Below are positions 19,501 through 27,228 of a DNA stretch of 64,000 nt, one piece after another. The stretch lies in assembly GCA_963732925.1 (NCBI GenBank), contig CAVTBJ010000015.1, positions 47,843 to 111,842 on the forward strand. Direction: 5' to 3'. A model generated the notes under the pieces. It was not told the origin of the DNA. It saw only the letters and a list, made by a program, of their open reading frames with translations, and made no database searches. The stretch's first letter is position 1. The number at the start of each line of letters is the position of its first letter. A program made the position numbers and the translations under genes. Source of the stretch: DASZRZ01 sp963732925 (GTDB taxonomy: Bacteria; Acidobacteriota; Terriglobia; Terriglobales; Acidobacteriaceae).

Positions 19501-19627
19501 CTCCGGCCTCGTACCCTGCAAAGGAAAAGTCAATCGGAACAGGCGAGGCGGGCACGCTCTGTGCCATCGCGCAGGGCGCGAAAGCCAGTGCCAGTGCGAC
19601 CGTCAAGCAAAAGTCGCAGAACCGCAT
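16586..19627 (-). CDS. Large secreted protein: pectate-lyase-like beta-helix domain plus DUF6298 domain
   Basis: About 1,013 residues from the ATG at 19627, chosen because it begins a signal peptide (FCDFCLTVALALAFAPCAMA). The N-terminal half is a right-handed beta-helix of the pectate-lyase superfamily: DDTALIQGAIDRVAAMPS, LHLRTSGVVLRGSGRG, HIGIEDLTLESAYDG, VRVNLRGRRITIEDCRSE, VLVHRCYSEDGMNDF. The C-terminal half (from about residue 510) matches the DUF6298 type, with INGR-like LHKVQIVNGRFVIDG, VNPGLWYDHRRDSHTVERR, and FYNLYNTHNVLEIGPHWIDY, and probably forms a TIM-barrel-like glycosidase fold. Activity is not established. Neighbouring CE15, SGNH and GH105 genes suggest cleavage of acidic plant polysaccharide. 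Earlier in-frame ATGs at 19648 and 19705 are possible starts. Confidence 0.8.
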   Translation of the reverse strand: MRFCDFCLTVALALAFAPCAMAQSVPASPVPIDFSFAGYEAGAAIPQVAAVLLVRPSGADDTALIQGAIDRVAAMPSREGGFRGAVLLAKGRFHVKGQLHLRTSGVVLRGSGRGPDGTVLVAEGSGRRTLIEVGAGKDPSLAEPVPVEGEVPVGGRKLRLASLAGLEVGSAVVVRRPSTKEWIQSTGMTGLPGKFASLRLDWAPGSHDLVWDRTITGIDAERREVEIDAPITTALEPSYGGGTVAVVASDASPSHIGIEDLTLESAYDGTNPMDEVDEAHSWIAILMDRVQDAWVRRVTAQHFVSSAVRVNLRGRRITIEDCRSEAPVGEKAGYRRQGFYIAGQQVLVHRCYSEDGMNDFASGMLAGGPNVFLDCDARDSLGASGAFEGWSSGVLYENVHVPAARLELLLDFSRAQGGGWTAANSLLWNSTAQSVDAVGPPEALNFAVKSSSPLYASELLARTGRHLEDKVPAQPADRGNLPEFRPEDVRTATAAPPRLHKVQIVNGRFVIDGRVLWGDSITEAWWRGDTSIYTALASTGTSVTRFMPGVVAPGETEDLAAMAERLKSHDVASIQVNPGLWYDHRRDSHTVERRKDENVWAPFYEVPWARSGQGTAWDGLSKFDLSRYNSWYFARQREFAEQAAKKGFLVFYNLYNTHNVLEIGPHWIDYAWRPANNINHTSLPEPPPLEPGERLNVGNQFFSTNYAPLRELHRAYILHTLDELGDEPNVIFGIAYQYAGPLSFEQFFQDVAREWEEKHHHPIRIALTTSKQTTDAILADPVRSKQVAVVDMRYWEYRPNGSLFAPQAGINKAFRQQIGETFPGFSDTPPPTTPEMVYRQVREYRDRFPQIAFMPGDHGTGHIPMLMGGAALPSGLKETQHPPLGGLEPDRIFGDFVRTYLAADLMKMSPRDGWTEALQTTWTLAGGAAEPVLIYSLSGDEIGLARALPAQSYMGLWLDPRTGKAEPAEMESASGKEVFHKPDAKAWLLLLRPEKAASGSRSENQPEKRSEKQ

Positions 19628-19771
19628 GCGGCATCGCCATCGCGTCATCTCCAAGGATTCAATCAGAATGCTGTTTCGTCCTCGCGTCATCTCGAAAAGT
19701 CGCAAAACCGTCTGGAGGCCGTACTTTGAGCGAATCCGTACCCCTGCAAGCCGTCTTCAATGTGGAGCTCT

Positions 19772-20695
19772 CTATCCGCGGACAGCCGATCCCACCTCCG
19801 GCAGCTCTCCCCGGCTAAGCAGCAGCAATCGCAGCGGAGCGGCATTCTTTTTGATCTCGCGGCACTCCACTAGGCGCGTCGAATACTCCCGCAGCCGGGG
19901 AAAAGCGCGGAAGCGCTTGTTGAGCGTGCAGACCAGGAGACTTCGCTCCCCCAGCAGCGGCGCCAGCTCGTCGAGGTAAAACTCCAGCGACCAGTGGAAA
20001 CCGATGCTGTAGAACCCGTAGACGAGGTCATACGGGCCGGGCAGTGAACGCAACGGCGCTTCCGCGGCATCGAAGATCCTGGTATTGCGGACGCCATTGT
20101 ATTCCAGGATTTCACGCAGCAACGCCAGGTTCCCGCAGAAGGACGAAGTGTCCGGCCATTGCGGCGGCCGGTCATAATATTTCTGCTGATATTTGGTCTC
20201 GCCCCCATTTGCATCGTAGAGATGCATCTCGCAGCGCTCATCCCATACGCCTTTCTTGCGGAAATACACTACGCTGCGCCCGAATCCGGGTCCGATCTCC
20301 AGAACCCGCCGGGGCCTCTCCATCTTCTCGAACACTGGCAGCAGCGCTTCGTATTCCGCCCGGCACCCGGCGTTGTTCTCCCTCTGCCAAAGCTGGCGGG
20401 AGGCTTCATCGGCCTGCAGGGGAAGGCGCGTCGAGATCAGCCGGATGGCGCGCACCACCTCCGGCGTAAACGGCGGCGCCAAGAATACCGGCTCCACCTC
20501 ATCGAAGCGCTCGTCCAGGATGGCGGCGCCACGTAATCGGTTGAGAGACGTCCTGAAATAATTCCGTATCACTTGTGCAGGGCTCAGGTTTCCGCGTTTC
20601 TGCGATTTTGGATGGCTATCCCGGTTATATAACACTGGGATCGGTGCCTGTTTGGCTGCATCTCTGAAAGAGCGCGGCTTCTGTCCGTCCCCCAT
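19772..20695 (-). CDS. Putative sugar-associated SAM-dependent methyltransferase
   Basis: 307 residues from the ATG at 20695. A class I methyltransferase core is visible: RRVLEIGPGFGRSVVYFRKK near residue 127, MHLYDANGGETKYQQKYYDR, and YDLVYGFYSIGFHWSLEFYL, then a strand LLVCTLNKRFRAF. The pattern with GPGFGRS, the short spacing to YDLVYGF and the tyrosine-rich middle resembles 'putative sugar O-methyltransferase' proteins of surface-polysaccharide loci, but I would not name a substrate. It starts 10 bases after the PcaL-type gene ends, so they are cotranscribed although functionally unrelated on paper. Some further in-frame codons upstream overlap the neighbouring gene. Confidence 0.7.
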   Translation of the reverse strand: MGDGQKPRSFRDAAKQAPIPVLYNRDSHPKSQKRGNLSPAQVIRNYFRTSLNRLRGAAILDERFDEVEPVFLAPPFTPEVVRAIRLISTRLPLQADEASRQLWQRENNAGCRAEYEALLPVFEKMERPRRVLEIGPGFGRSVVYFRKKGVWDERCEMHLYDANGGETKYQQKYYDRPPQWPDTSSFCGNLALLREILEYNGVRNTRIFDAAEAPLRSLPGPYDLVYGFYSIGFHWSLEFYLDELAPLLGERSLLVCTLNKRFRAFPRLREYSTRLVECREIKKNAAPLRLLLLSRGELPEVGSAVRG

Positions 20696-20705
20696 TCCGG
20701 CCAGG

Positions 20706-21899
20706 CTATAGTTCCGCTTCGGACGATCCTTCCGCCCCCTCTTGCCTGTTCGCGCTTTCCATTTCCTCGCTGGCAATCCCGAACGCCGTATTCGCCGCCG
20801 GCATCCCGGCATAGATGGCGAGTTGCATCAGCGTTTCCTTCACATCGCAGGGTTCCAGTTCCCGGCTCAGGCCGGCCCGAAGGTGGACGCGGAATTCCTG
20901 CCAGCGCCCCAGCGCCCCCAGCACGCTCAACACCAGCAACCGCCGGGTTCGACGATCAAGTCCCGGACGCGCCCAGATGCTGCCCCAGGAGTGGCGGGTC
21001 AGCATTTCCTGAAACTCGCGATCAAAAGCCGAGGCGCCGTCCAACACACGATCCACGTGGGCATCGCCCATAGCCGCGCGGCGAACTCCCAGTCCAGCCT
21101 GCAGCCGGTCAGCCTTTGCCGGAAGCAGAAAATCCAGCAGGGCCGCGGTGAACGACCGCGGCCGCTCTTGCGCCGAGAGGTGGCCTGCGGGCAGGCGGAT
21201 GACCTTAATTCCCGCAATCCCGCTTGCCAGATGTTCGCCGTGTCCGCTCCACGGCGTCGGCATGTCATACTCGCCGACAATCAGCAAGCTGGGCATGAGA
21301 ATGCCGGCCAGCAGGTCGATAAAATCCATGTCGCGAATGGCGGCGCAGGCTCCGGCATAGCCCACTGGATCGGTGCCCAGAAAAACCGAGCGCATGGAAG
21401 CGATAGCCGGACCACGGGTGGACAGCGTCCCGGCTCTGAAGTTGCGCTGCACAAAGGCTTGCGCCAGCGCGCTCATGCCGCCCTCCAGCACCGCCTTGCG
21501 GCGCGCGTCCCAATCCGATGGCGGCCCAAACTTAGCCGACGTATTCGCCAGCACCAATGCCGTCATTCGCTCCGGGACGTGCGCCGCCAGCCACATCCCG
21601 GTCATCCCTCCCAGCGAAAGTCCACACCACGCGAAGCGGTTGATCTCCAGGGCATCCAGCAGACCCAAAGCGTCCTTGGCCAATTGCTCCACCGAGTAAT
21701 CTCCCGGTGTCACCTCGGAAGCGCCGTGTCCGCGAGTGTCGTAGCGCAGGACGCGAAAATGATGCAGCAGGTCGGGCATCTGCCCAGCCCACAGTCCCAT
21801 GTCCGTTCCCAACGAGTGGGAAAGGACCAGCACGGGACGGTCTTCCCGGCCCTCCAATCGATAGAACAGCCGCGTGCCGTTGCTGTGGACGAATGGCAT
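20706..21899 (-). CDS. pcaL: 3-oxoadipate enol-lactonase / 4-carboxymuconolactone decarboxylase fusion (PcaL type)
   Basis: Fusion of two protocatechuate-branch beta-ketoadipate enzymes, 397 residues. Residues 1-260 are an alpha/beta hydrolase: HSNGTRLFYRLEG, VLSHSLGTDMGLW, RYDTRGHGASEV, nucleophile elbow CGLSLGGMTG, acid in LLIVGEYDMPTP, and base in LPAGHLSAQERP. Residues 270-390 are a carboxymuconolactone decarboxylase domain: RRAAMGDAHVDRVLDGAS, FQEMLTRHSWGSIWARPGLD, ETLMQLAIYAGMPAANTAF. The fusion is known from PcaL proteins of actinomycetes and others. No pcaB, pcaG, pcaH or pcaIJ is in the window, so the pathway context is missing here. Confidence 0.9.
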   Translation of the reverse strand: MPFVHSNGTRLFYRLEGREDRPVLVLSHSLGTDMGLWAGQMPDLLHHFRVLRYDTRGHGASEVTPGDYSVEQLAKDALGLLDALEINRFAWCGLSLGGMTGMWLAAHVPERMTALVLANTSAKFGPPSDWDARRKAVLEGGMSALAQAFVQRNFRAGTLSTRGPAIASMRSVFLGTDPVGYAGACAAIRDMDFIDLLAGILMPSLLIVGEYDMPTPWSGHGEHLASGIAGIKVIRLPAGHLSAQERPRSFTAALLDFLLPAKADRLQAGLGVRRAAMGDAHVDRVLDGASAFDREFQEMLTRHSWGSIWARPGLDRRTRRLLVLSVLGALGRWQEFRVHLRAGLSRELEPCDVKETLMQLAIYAGMPAANTAFGIASEEMESANRQEGAEGSSEAEL

Positions 21900-21968
21900 T
21901 TGCCACTAACTCCCCACCGAGTGTGTGTCCCATGGCGCGGCAACATAGTAACGCACGGCATGCTCTGA

Positions 21969-22238
21969 TCTGCCCCGGGGGTGGAAGACCTGCCGCAAGC
22001 GATGCGCCTGGACGTGGGCTTCGCGTCGTACGAAAGCCAGGCAAAAATCGACGGCAACGTGCTCCGCTATACCCGCGAGTACACGGTACGCCAACCGCTC
22101 ATCAGCGCGGACAAATTTGCCGATTTGCGCCGACTGCACGAGGCAATCGCCTCCGACGAGCAGTCCCGCGCCATCGTTCAACAAAAAACCGGCCCGCCGG
22201 GAGCAGCCACAGGCTCTTCGCCTACGTCCTCTCCCTGA
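21969..22238 (+). pseudogene. C-terminal fragment of a DUF3857-type transglutaminase-like protein
   Basis: An open frame of about 85 codons beginning just after an in-frame stop at 21966 reads like the very C-terminus of large DUF3857/transglutaminase-core proteins common in Acidobacteria and Bacteroidetes: EDLPQAMRLDVGFASYESQA, VLRYTREYTVRQPLISADKF, FADLRRLHEAIASDEQSRA. A GTG at 21981 could start it, but there is no ribosome site and no upstream domain, so I read it as a remnant of a gene lost upstream. It faces away from pcaL. The 50 bases after it hold a low-complexity GTTCGTGGTTCGTAGTTCG stretch (22257-22275). Confidence 0.5.
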
Positions 22239-22295
22239 CCGGGCCGGGTGATCGTAGTTCGTGGTTCGTAGTTCGCGGTTTGTTAAGTGCCCGAA

Positions 22296-22733
22296 TTATC
22301 GGGTAGCCAGAAGAACCCCTGCGACCATCACCAGCACGCCCACGATGTTCATGGGTGAGATCGGTGAACGGGGCGAGCCCAGCCATCCATAGTTGGACAT
22401 GATCAACCCCGCGATAATTTGGCCCGCGATCATCAGAATATTCAGCGGCCCGGCGCCGATCTGGGGAATCAGCCAGGCGATGCCGAATACCAGCGAGGCA
22501 CCAAATAAACCAGCGGTCAGCAGCACCGGATTTACGCTGTGCAGCCCATCCAGGGCGCCGGCGTGCCATCCCGTTAGCCCAATCAGCACCGCGCCCAGCG
22601 CTCCGATGCACCAGAACAACGCATTTCCCACTCGCGCATTGTTAATACCTGCGCCAACCTTCGCATTCATAGCCAGGTGAACGGCAAGAACCACACCAAT
22701 AACCACAGTGAGAGCATATAAAGCGAGTTTCAT
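22296..22733 (-). CDS. DMT-superfamily membrane protein, YdcZ/DUF606 type
   Basis: 145-residue inner-membrane protein with about five hydrophobic helices: LALYALTVVIGVVLAVHLAM, a conserved AMNAKVGAGINNARVGNALFW segment (the half-size EamA-like signature of this family), VLLTAGLFGASLVFGIAWLI, LNILMIAGQIIAGLIMSNYG, and MNIVGVLVMVAGVLLA. The ATG at 22733 is preceded by AAGGAAAGAG, a good ribosome site. These half-length DMT proteins usually pair as dimers or occur as two genes; here only one is present. Substrate unknown. Lies alone between the DUF3857 fragment and ThuA. Confidence 0.85.
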   Translation of the reverse strand: MKLALYALTVVIGVVLAVHLAMNAKVGAGINNARVGNALFWCIGALGAVLIGLTGWHAGALDGLHSVNPVLLTAGLFGASLVFGIAWLIPQIGAGPLNILMIAGQIIAGLIMSNYGWLGSPRSPISPMNIVGVLVMVAGVLLATR

Positions 22734-23035
22734 CTCTTTCCTTCCCCCTCTTCTCCTCGGCGAATCGTTGCTAACCGCAATCTGACTGGACAAAGAGTCC
22801 CCTGCCCCTGGAAAAGGCACAATTCTCAGGTCCGTGGCAATTTGCGTGTCGCAAGTATTTATCAGGGCTAACCTTGCGAGTCAAGCAATTGCCCGCACCG
22901 GAAGTGGCATGCTGCCGGCTTTCCTTCCCCCGGCATCGGGAATTGGCCCCCGATCAGGCTACAATTCAGGTTGTGATCCAGGCCAATGATCCAGGTCAAT
23001 GACCCCGCAGGGACCACCAGCACAACCCAGACGCC

Positions 23036-24034
23036 ATGAGAATGCTTTGCGCGATCATCGCCAGCGCCCTCTTTCTGCTCTTCGCGGCTTTCGCCTGGAC
23101 TGCTCCCAGATTCCCGCGTCCAAGACGCCCCCTCCCAAGATTCGCGCCCTCATCATCGATGGCCAGAACAACCACGCCTGGCAGCTCACCACGCCCGTGC
23201 TGAAACAAATCCTGGAAAGCAGCGGACGCTTCACCGTGGACGTCGTCACCTCGCCACCAACGTTGATCCAGGGAAAAGCAGCCGATTTCAGTGGCTTCCA
23301 CCCGCAGTTTTCCAAATACGCCGTCGTCATCTCCAACTACAACGATTGCACCAGCGAGGTCCTTCCCCCGGGAAAGCTTGCCACTGGCTGCCCCGGAACC
23401 GGAAGCAAGTGGCCGGAGGATGTGAAGCGATCTTTCGAGCGTTACGTTCGCAACGGCGGCGGCTTCGTCTCCTATCACGCCGCGGATAACGCCTTTCCCC
23501 ACTGGCCGGAATACAACGCCATGATCGGCATTGCAGGCTGGAACGGCCGCGATCAGGGCGCCGGCCCCTACTGGTACTACAAAGATGGCAAGCTGATTTC
23601 GGACAATTCTCCTGGCATCACCGGCGGTCACGGCGCGCGGCTACCCTTCCAGGTCACCACGCGCGACCCCACCCACCCCATCATGAAAGGTCTTCCCCGG
23701 GTGTGGATGCACCAGGCCGATGAGCTTTATTCCAGGCTGCGGGGCCCGGGAAAGAACATGACGGTGCTCGCTACCGCCTATTCCGATCCTGCCAACAAAG
23801 GCTCGGGCCGGGATGAGCCCGATCCTGATGACGATTTCCTACGGGAAGGGCCGCGTCTTCCATACCACCCTGGGCCACGACCCCGAGGTCATGCGCTGTG
23901 TGGGATTCATCACCACCGTCCAGCGCGGAGCCGAATGGGCCGCCACCGGCAAAGTCACCATCCCCGTTCCCGCGGACTTTCCCACCGCCGATCACGTAAG
24001 TCTGCGGCCGCCCTTCGCACAGCCCGCGCCCTAG
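23036..24034 (+). CDS. ThuA-domain protein, secreted, two frameshifts
   Basis: Trehalose-utilisation-like (ThuA) glutamine-amidotransferase-fold protein, about 330 residues. The ATG at 23036 begins a signal peptide (MLCAIIASALFLLFAAFAW); the frame then shifts near 23095. The family core follows: KIRALIIDGQNNHAWQLTTP, FSKYAVVISNYND, FERYVRNGGGFVSYHAADNA, WPEYNAMIGIAGWNGRD, DPTHPIMKGLP. A second break near 23820 (one extra G after GAGCCC) moves into PILMTISYGKGRVFHTTLGHD, ending at TAG 24032-24034. ThuA proteins often sit beside sugar isomerases and dehydrogenases of rare-sugar catabolism, as here with the convergent isomerase gene. Confidence 0.85.
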
Positions 24035-24036
24035 CC

Positions 24037-24078
24037 GTGGCCCCATATCTGCCCGCCTTTGGCAGATGCGGGTCTTTT
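24037..24078 (+). repeat. Short dispersed hairpin repeat, family 1, copy 1
   Basis: GTGGCCCCAT, then the hairpin ATCTGCC (24047-24053)-CGCCTTT-GGCAGAT (24061-24067), then GCGGGTCTTTT. Perfect 7-bp stem. It begins 3 bases after the ThuA stop and ends in a T-run, so it could act as a terminator. Near-identical copies lie at 36199-36238 and 45931-45973 in the same orientation. Confidence 0.75.
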
Positions 24079-24110
24079 GTACCCTCCCGCCGAAAACTCT
24101 TTCAGACGCT

Positions 24111-25196
24111 CTACATCCACCACGCAGCGTCAGGCGTCTCCCCCGGAACCACCTGCTGCAACAGCCGCGCCGCCCTGGTGAGTCCCTCTTCGGGCGACAG
24201 CAGGCTGTCTTCGTGCTCGATGGAGAGCACGTGGTCATAGCCGAACATGCGCAGGGTGGAGGTGAACTCGCTTCCACCAGCCGGCACCGTGGCCGTAGCC
24301 GCAGGTGCGGAAGATCCACGCCCGGTTACGCTCGTCGGTGTAGCTCTTGGTATCGAGCACGCCGGTGAGCGGGCAGGTTCGCTCGTAGATCTGGGTGTCC
24401 TTGGCGTGCACGTGGAAGATGGAGTCGCCCAGCACGCGGATGGCTGCGATGGGATCGATGCCCTGCCAGAACATGTGGCTGGGATCGTAGTTGCAGCCGA
24501 CGGTCGGGCCGCAGGCGACGCGCAGCTTCAGCAGCGTCTCGGGGCTGTATACCACAAAGCCCGGATGCATCTCGATGGCGATCTTCACGCCGTGGCCGGC
24601 AGCGAAGCTTGGCATGCCCGAGTCCAATAGGGGCGCACCACCTCGCTTCCCATTGCCACTTGAGGATCTCGAGGTAATCCGGCGGCCAGGGGCAGGTGAC
24701 CCAGTTGGGCTACCGGGCAGTTGCCGAATCGCCGGGGCAGCCGGAGAAGTCGACCACCACTGGAACGCCCAGTCTTTCGGCCAGCAGGATGGTCTTGTCG
24801 GTTCACTTCGCGCGTCATGCCGCGCGACTTCGGCGTCGGGATGCAGCGGGTTGCCGTGGCAGGACAGGGCGCTGATCGGTGAAGCCGTTATCGGCAAGCA
24901 CTTGCTTGAAATCGTTCAGTTCGCGCGGGGTCGTCAAGCATGGAAAGCTTGCAGTGGGGGTCGCCGGCGTAGTTGCCCGTGCCCAGCTCGACGGTGGTAA
25001 TGCCGTGTTGTTGCAGCTTTCGCAGCACGTCCGCCAGGGGCAAGCCCGACATCAGGGGAGTGAAAACGCCGACTCTCAAGCTTTGTCTCCTGGCGTAGCG
25101 AGATGCAGTGCCCTGGGCCGCTCCAGTCTCTGCGGACACCAACCACATCGCGGCAAAACAGCCCCCGAGTATCTCACGCGGCCCTGTCCGCCGCAT
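24111..25196 (-). pseudogene. Sugar phosphate isomerase/epimerase (xylose-isomerase-like TIM barrel), multiple frameshifts
   Basis: IolE/xylose-isomerase-like TIM-barrel protein, about 360 residues in its intact form. The N-terminal stretch from the ATG at 25196 has a signal-like segment (ILGGCFAAMWLVSAETGAA), then LRVGVFTPLMSGLPLADVLR and GITTVELGTGNYAGDPHCK. The later parts IAIEMHPGFVVYSPETLL, VGCNYDPSHMFWQGIDP and IFHVHAKDTQIYE carry the expected metal-site Glu, Asp/His and His. The C-terminus LRMFGYDHVLSIEHEDSLLS ends at 24111. At least five frame changes lie between 24290 and 24950, the densest run in the first half of the window. Secreted or periplasmic isomerases of this type are often neighbours of ThuA proteins. 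Confidence 0.75.
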
Positions 25197-25241
25197 CCAA
25201 CCAGAAAACCTTCACCGGAACACGTGAAAGGCATGTGAGCG

Positions 25242-25772
25242 ATGGAGTTTCCCAAGTCTCAATTCAAGATTGGCAGTGTGTACGATCCTCTGATTGTTTC
25301 GTTTTTGGAAGGAGGCCTGATCTTGGCCGTCGGCTTCCTCGGCTGGATCACGCGCCAGCCCTTGGTCTTCACCAGCCTCGGCCCTACCGCTTACGAGCTG
25401 GTCGAGATGCCCCGCCGCCGCAGCGCCCAGCCTTACAGCATCATCGTCGGCCATCTTGCCGGGGTGGGCGCGGGTTTTCTCGCTATGGCCCTGATCGGAG
25501 CCTGGCCGGCACCCGCGGTGGCCACGTCCCACTCCATGCCCCTGGCCCGCGTATTCGCAGCCGCACTATCGGTGGCCATTACCGTGGCTGTGAACCTCGC
25601 TCTCAAATCCAGCCAGCCCGCCGCCTGCTCCACCGCTCTGATGATATCGCTGGGTTCACGGCAGACCGGTCACGACGCCTGGGTCATTATCGTCGGAGTG
25701 CTGCTCATCACCGCCATCGGTGCGCCTCTTCGCCGACTGCGCATGCGGCGGCGGGACGTCAGCGTGGCTTGA
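25242..25772 (+). CDS. HPP family membrane protein
   Basis: 176-residue inner-membrane protein with four hydrophobic helices. Seen: FLEGGLILAVGFLGWITRQP, then the family hallmark FTSLGPTAYELVEMPRRRSA near residues 44-63, YSIIVGHLAGVGAGFLAMALI, VFAAALSVAITVAVNLAL, and a final helix VIIVGVLLITAIGAPLR. HPP proteins are named for a His-Pro-Pro motif that is not conserved in this member (the position reads GPTA). Some family members transport nitrite in plant plastids; bacterial roles are unknown. The ATG at 25242 is preceded by AAAGG at moderate spacing. It overlaps the 5' leader region of the divergent isomerase gene only slightly. Confidence 0.85.
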   Translation: MEFPKSQFKIGSVYDPLIVSFLEGGLILAVGFLGWITRQPLVFTSLGPTAYELVEMPRRRSAQPYSIIVGHLAGVGAGFLAMALIGAWPAPAVATSHSMPLARVFAAALSVAITVAVNLALKSSQPAACSTALMISLGSRQTGHDAWVIIVGVLLITAIGAPLRRLRMRRRDVSVA

Positions 25773-25858
25773 CGGCGGGACCGGGAAACTCGCTGCCGAT
25801 AACGGTTGCCCTGAGGGGCACGGCGCGCTCCGTATTCCCCATGCCAGATTCCCGATAC

Positions 25859-27226
25859 TCAGTTGTGGCCCGTATTCAACCCCAGCCGGACCTGGTCTTC
25901 CTTGCTGTAGACGATCACCCGCCGCGGGTCCACCACCAGCCAGGCGATCGATGCAATGAAGAACATGGCGGAGTAGTAATAGAGCGACACCCTCCATTCC
26001 GGGTGCTCGCTCGTTCCTGCCATGATGGCAAGCTCAGCCACGATGGGAATGGTCAGCACCTGCCCCAGGTTCCCCACCGTGTTCATGAACCCGGCGACCG
26101 TTCCCGAATAGCGGTGGCCGATGTCAATGGTGGTGGCCCAACTGGAAGGAATACCGAAATCCTTCACAAAGGAAGACAGGCAGATGGCCGAATACGCCAG
26201 CAGTACGTGGGTTGGCGTAGCCAGCACCGCCACGATCAGCAACACCCCACCCAAACCGTAGGCAATCACGCCCTGCAGCGTGCGTCCCCAGCGCCGGCCC
26301 CAGATCTGCACCTGGCGGTCGGTCAGTTTTCCGCCCAGCATGCAGGCGACGCCGCCAAAAAACAGCGGGCCTCCGGAGGCCAGCACCAGCTGCAATCCTG
26401 ACATATGCAGATCGTGTCTGAGATAAGGAGTAATCCAACTGGCGAAGAACGACCACCCCGCGTTGCTGCAGAAATACATGCCGCTCAGCGCCCACAGGGT
26501 GGGACTCCTCAACATGGTGGACCAGGAGAGCGGCGCCGGCTTGGAGGTATCTGTCTTGCCGGTTGCGATGAGCGCGCGCTCCGCAGAATTCACTCGCGGG
26601 TCCTGCGCGGGACTGTCGCGATAGTAGCGGCGAAAAAACCACAGCCACACCACTCCCAGCACGGTGATGATTACGAAGCCTCCGCGCCATCCGAAGGGAT
26701 ACGCCGCCAGCATCATCAAGAACGGCGCCACCGCTCCGCCCCAGCGCGCGAACAGCCATACCATGCCTTGCGCAAAACCGCGTTCCTTGAAAGGAAACCA
26801 CTCCCGCGAGGCTCGCGCGATATTGGGAAAGGCTCCCGCCTCGCCGATGCCGAAGAAAAATCGCGGAATCGCCAGGCTGGCAAGGTTCCATGCGGCGCCG
26901 GTCAGCGCGGTAAAGGAAACCCAGCACATCATGATGCGGGACAGCAGCTTGCGCGCCCCCTGGCGGTCACCCAGCCAGCCCATGGGAACTTCAAAGAAGG
27001 CATAGGCCAGCGAAAAGGCCGATAGCGCCAGCGCGAACTCCCGCGGACTCAAGTGCAGGTCGCGCTCAATGTCGCCCTGCACCTGAATGATGCAGATGCG
27101 CCCGATGTAAATAATCGAGGAGAACGCGCACAGCCAGGAGAGCACCTGCCAGCGAACTCCGGTCGGTTTCTCTGCGGACGTCGCCGAAGGCGCCGCCGCT
27201 TGCGAGGTTGTGACTTCGCTTTTCAT
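25859..27226 (-). CDS. MFS transporter, anion:cation symporter type (hexuronate/glucarate transporter-like)
   Basis: 12-helix major facilitator of the ACS family, 455 residues, which imports hexuronates, glucarate/galactarate and related acid sugars. Seen: RWQVLSWLCAFSSIIYIGRI, the family loop EVPMGWLGDRQGARKLLSRI (MFS motif A) near residue 90, FFGIGEAGAFPNIARASREW, the central GWRGGFVIITVLGVVWLWFF, SFVKDFGIPSSWATTIDIGH, and the C-terminal half. The ATG at 27226 lies 2 bases after the stop of glucarate dehydratase, with its ribosome site (GGTGA) overlapping that stop: tight translational coupling. The gene context makes glucarate/galactarate the likely cargo. Confidence 0.9.
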   Translation of the reverse strand: MKSEVTTSQAAAPSATSAEKPTGVRWQVLSWLCAFSSIIYIGRICIIQVQGDIERDLHLSPREFALALSAFSLAYAFFEVPMGWLGDRQGARKLLSRIMMCWVSFTALTGAAWNLASLAIPRFFFGIGEAGAFPNIARASREWFPFKERGFAQGMVWLFARWGGAVAPFLMMLAAYPFGWRGGFVIITVLGVVWLWFFRRYYRDSPAQDPRVNSAERALIATGKTDTSKPAPLSWSTMLRSPTLWALSGMYFCSNAGWSFFASWITPYLRHDLHMSGLQLVLASGGPLFFGGVACMLGGKLTDRQVQIWGRRWGRTLQGVIAYGLGGVLLIVAVLATPTHVLLAYSAICLSSFVKDFGIPSSWATTIDIGHRYSGTVAGFMNTVGNLGQVLTIPIVAELAIMAGTSEHPEWRVSLYYYSAMFFIASIAWLVVDPRRVIVYSKEDQVRLGLNTGHN

Positions 27227-27228
27227 TT

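Noticed and set aside
22253..22281. GTTCGTAGTTCGTGGTTCG-like low-complexity stretch as a functional site
   Set aside because: Short imperfect microsatellite in an intergenic gap; nothing more can be supported.
25773..26401. Long + strand frame continuing past the HPP gene
   Set aside because: Shadow of the MFS gene; composition is arginine/histidine/proline-rich with no motif.
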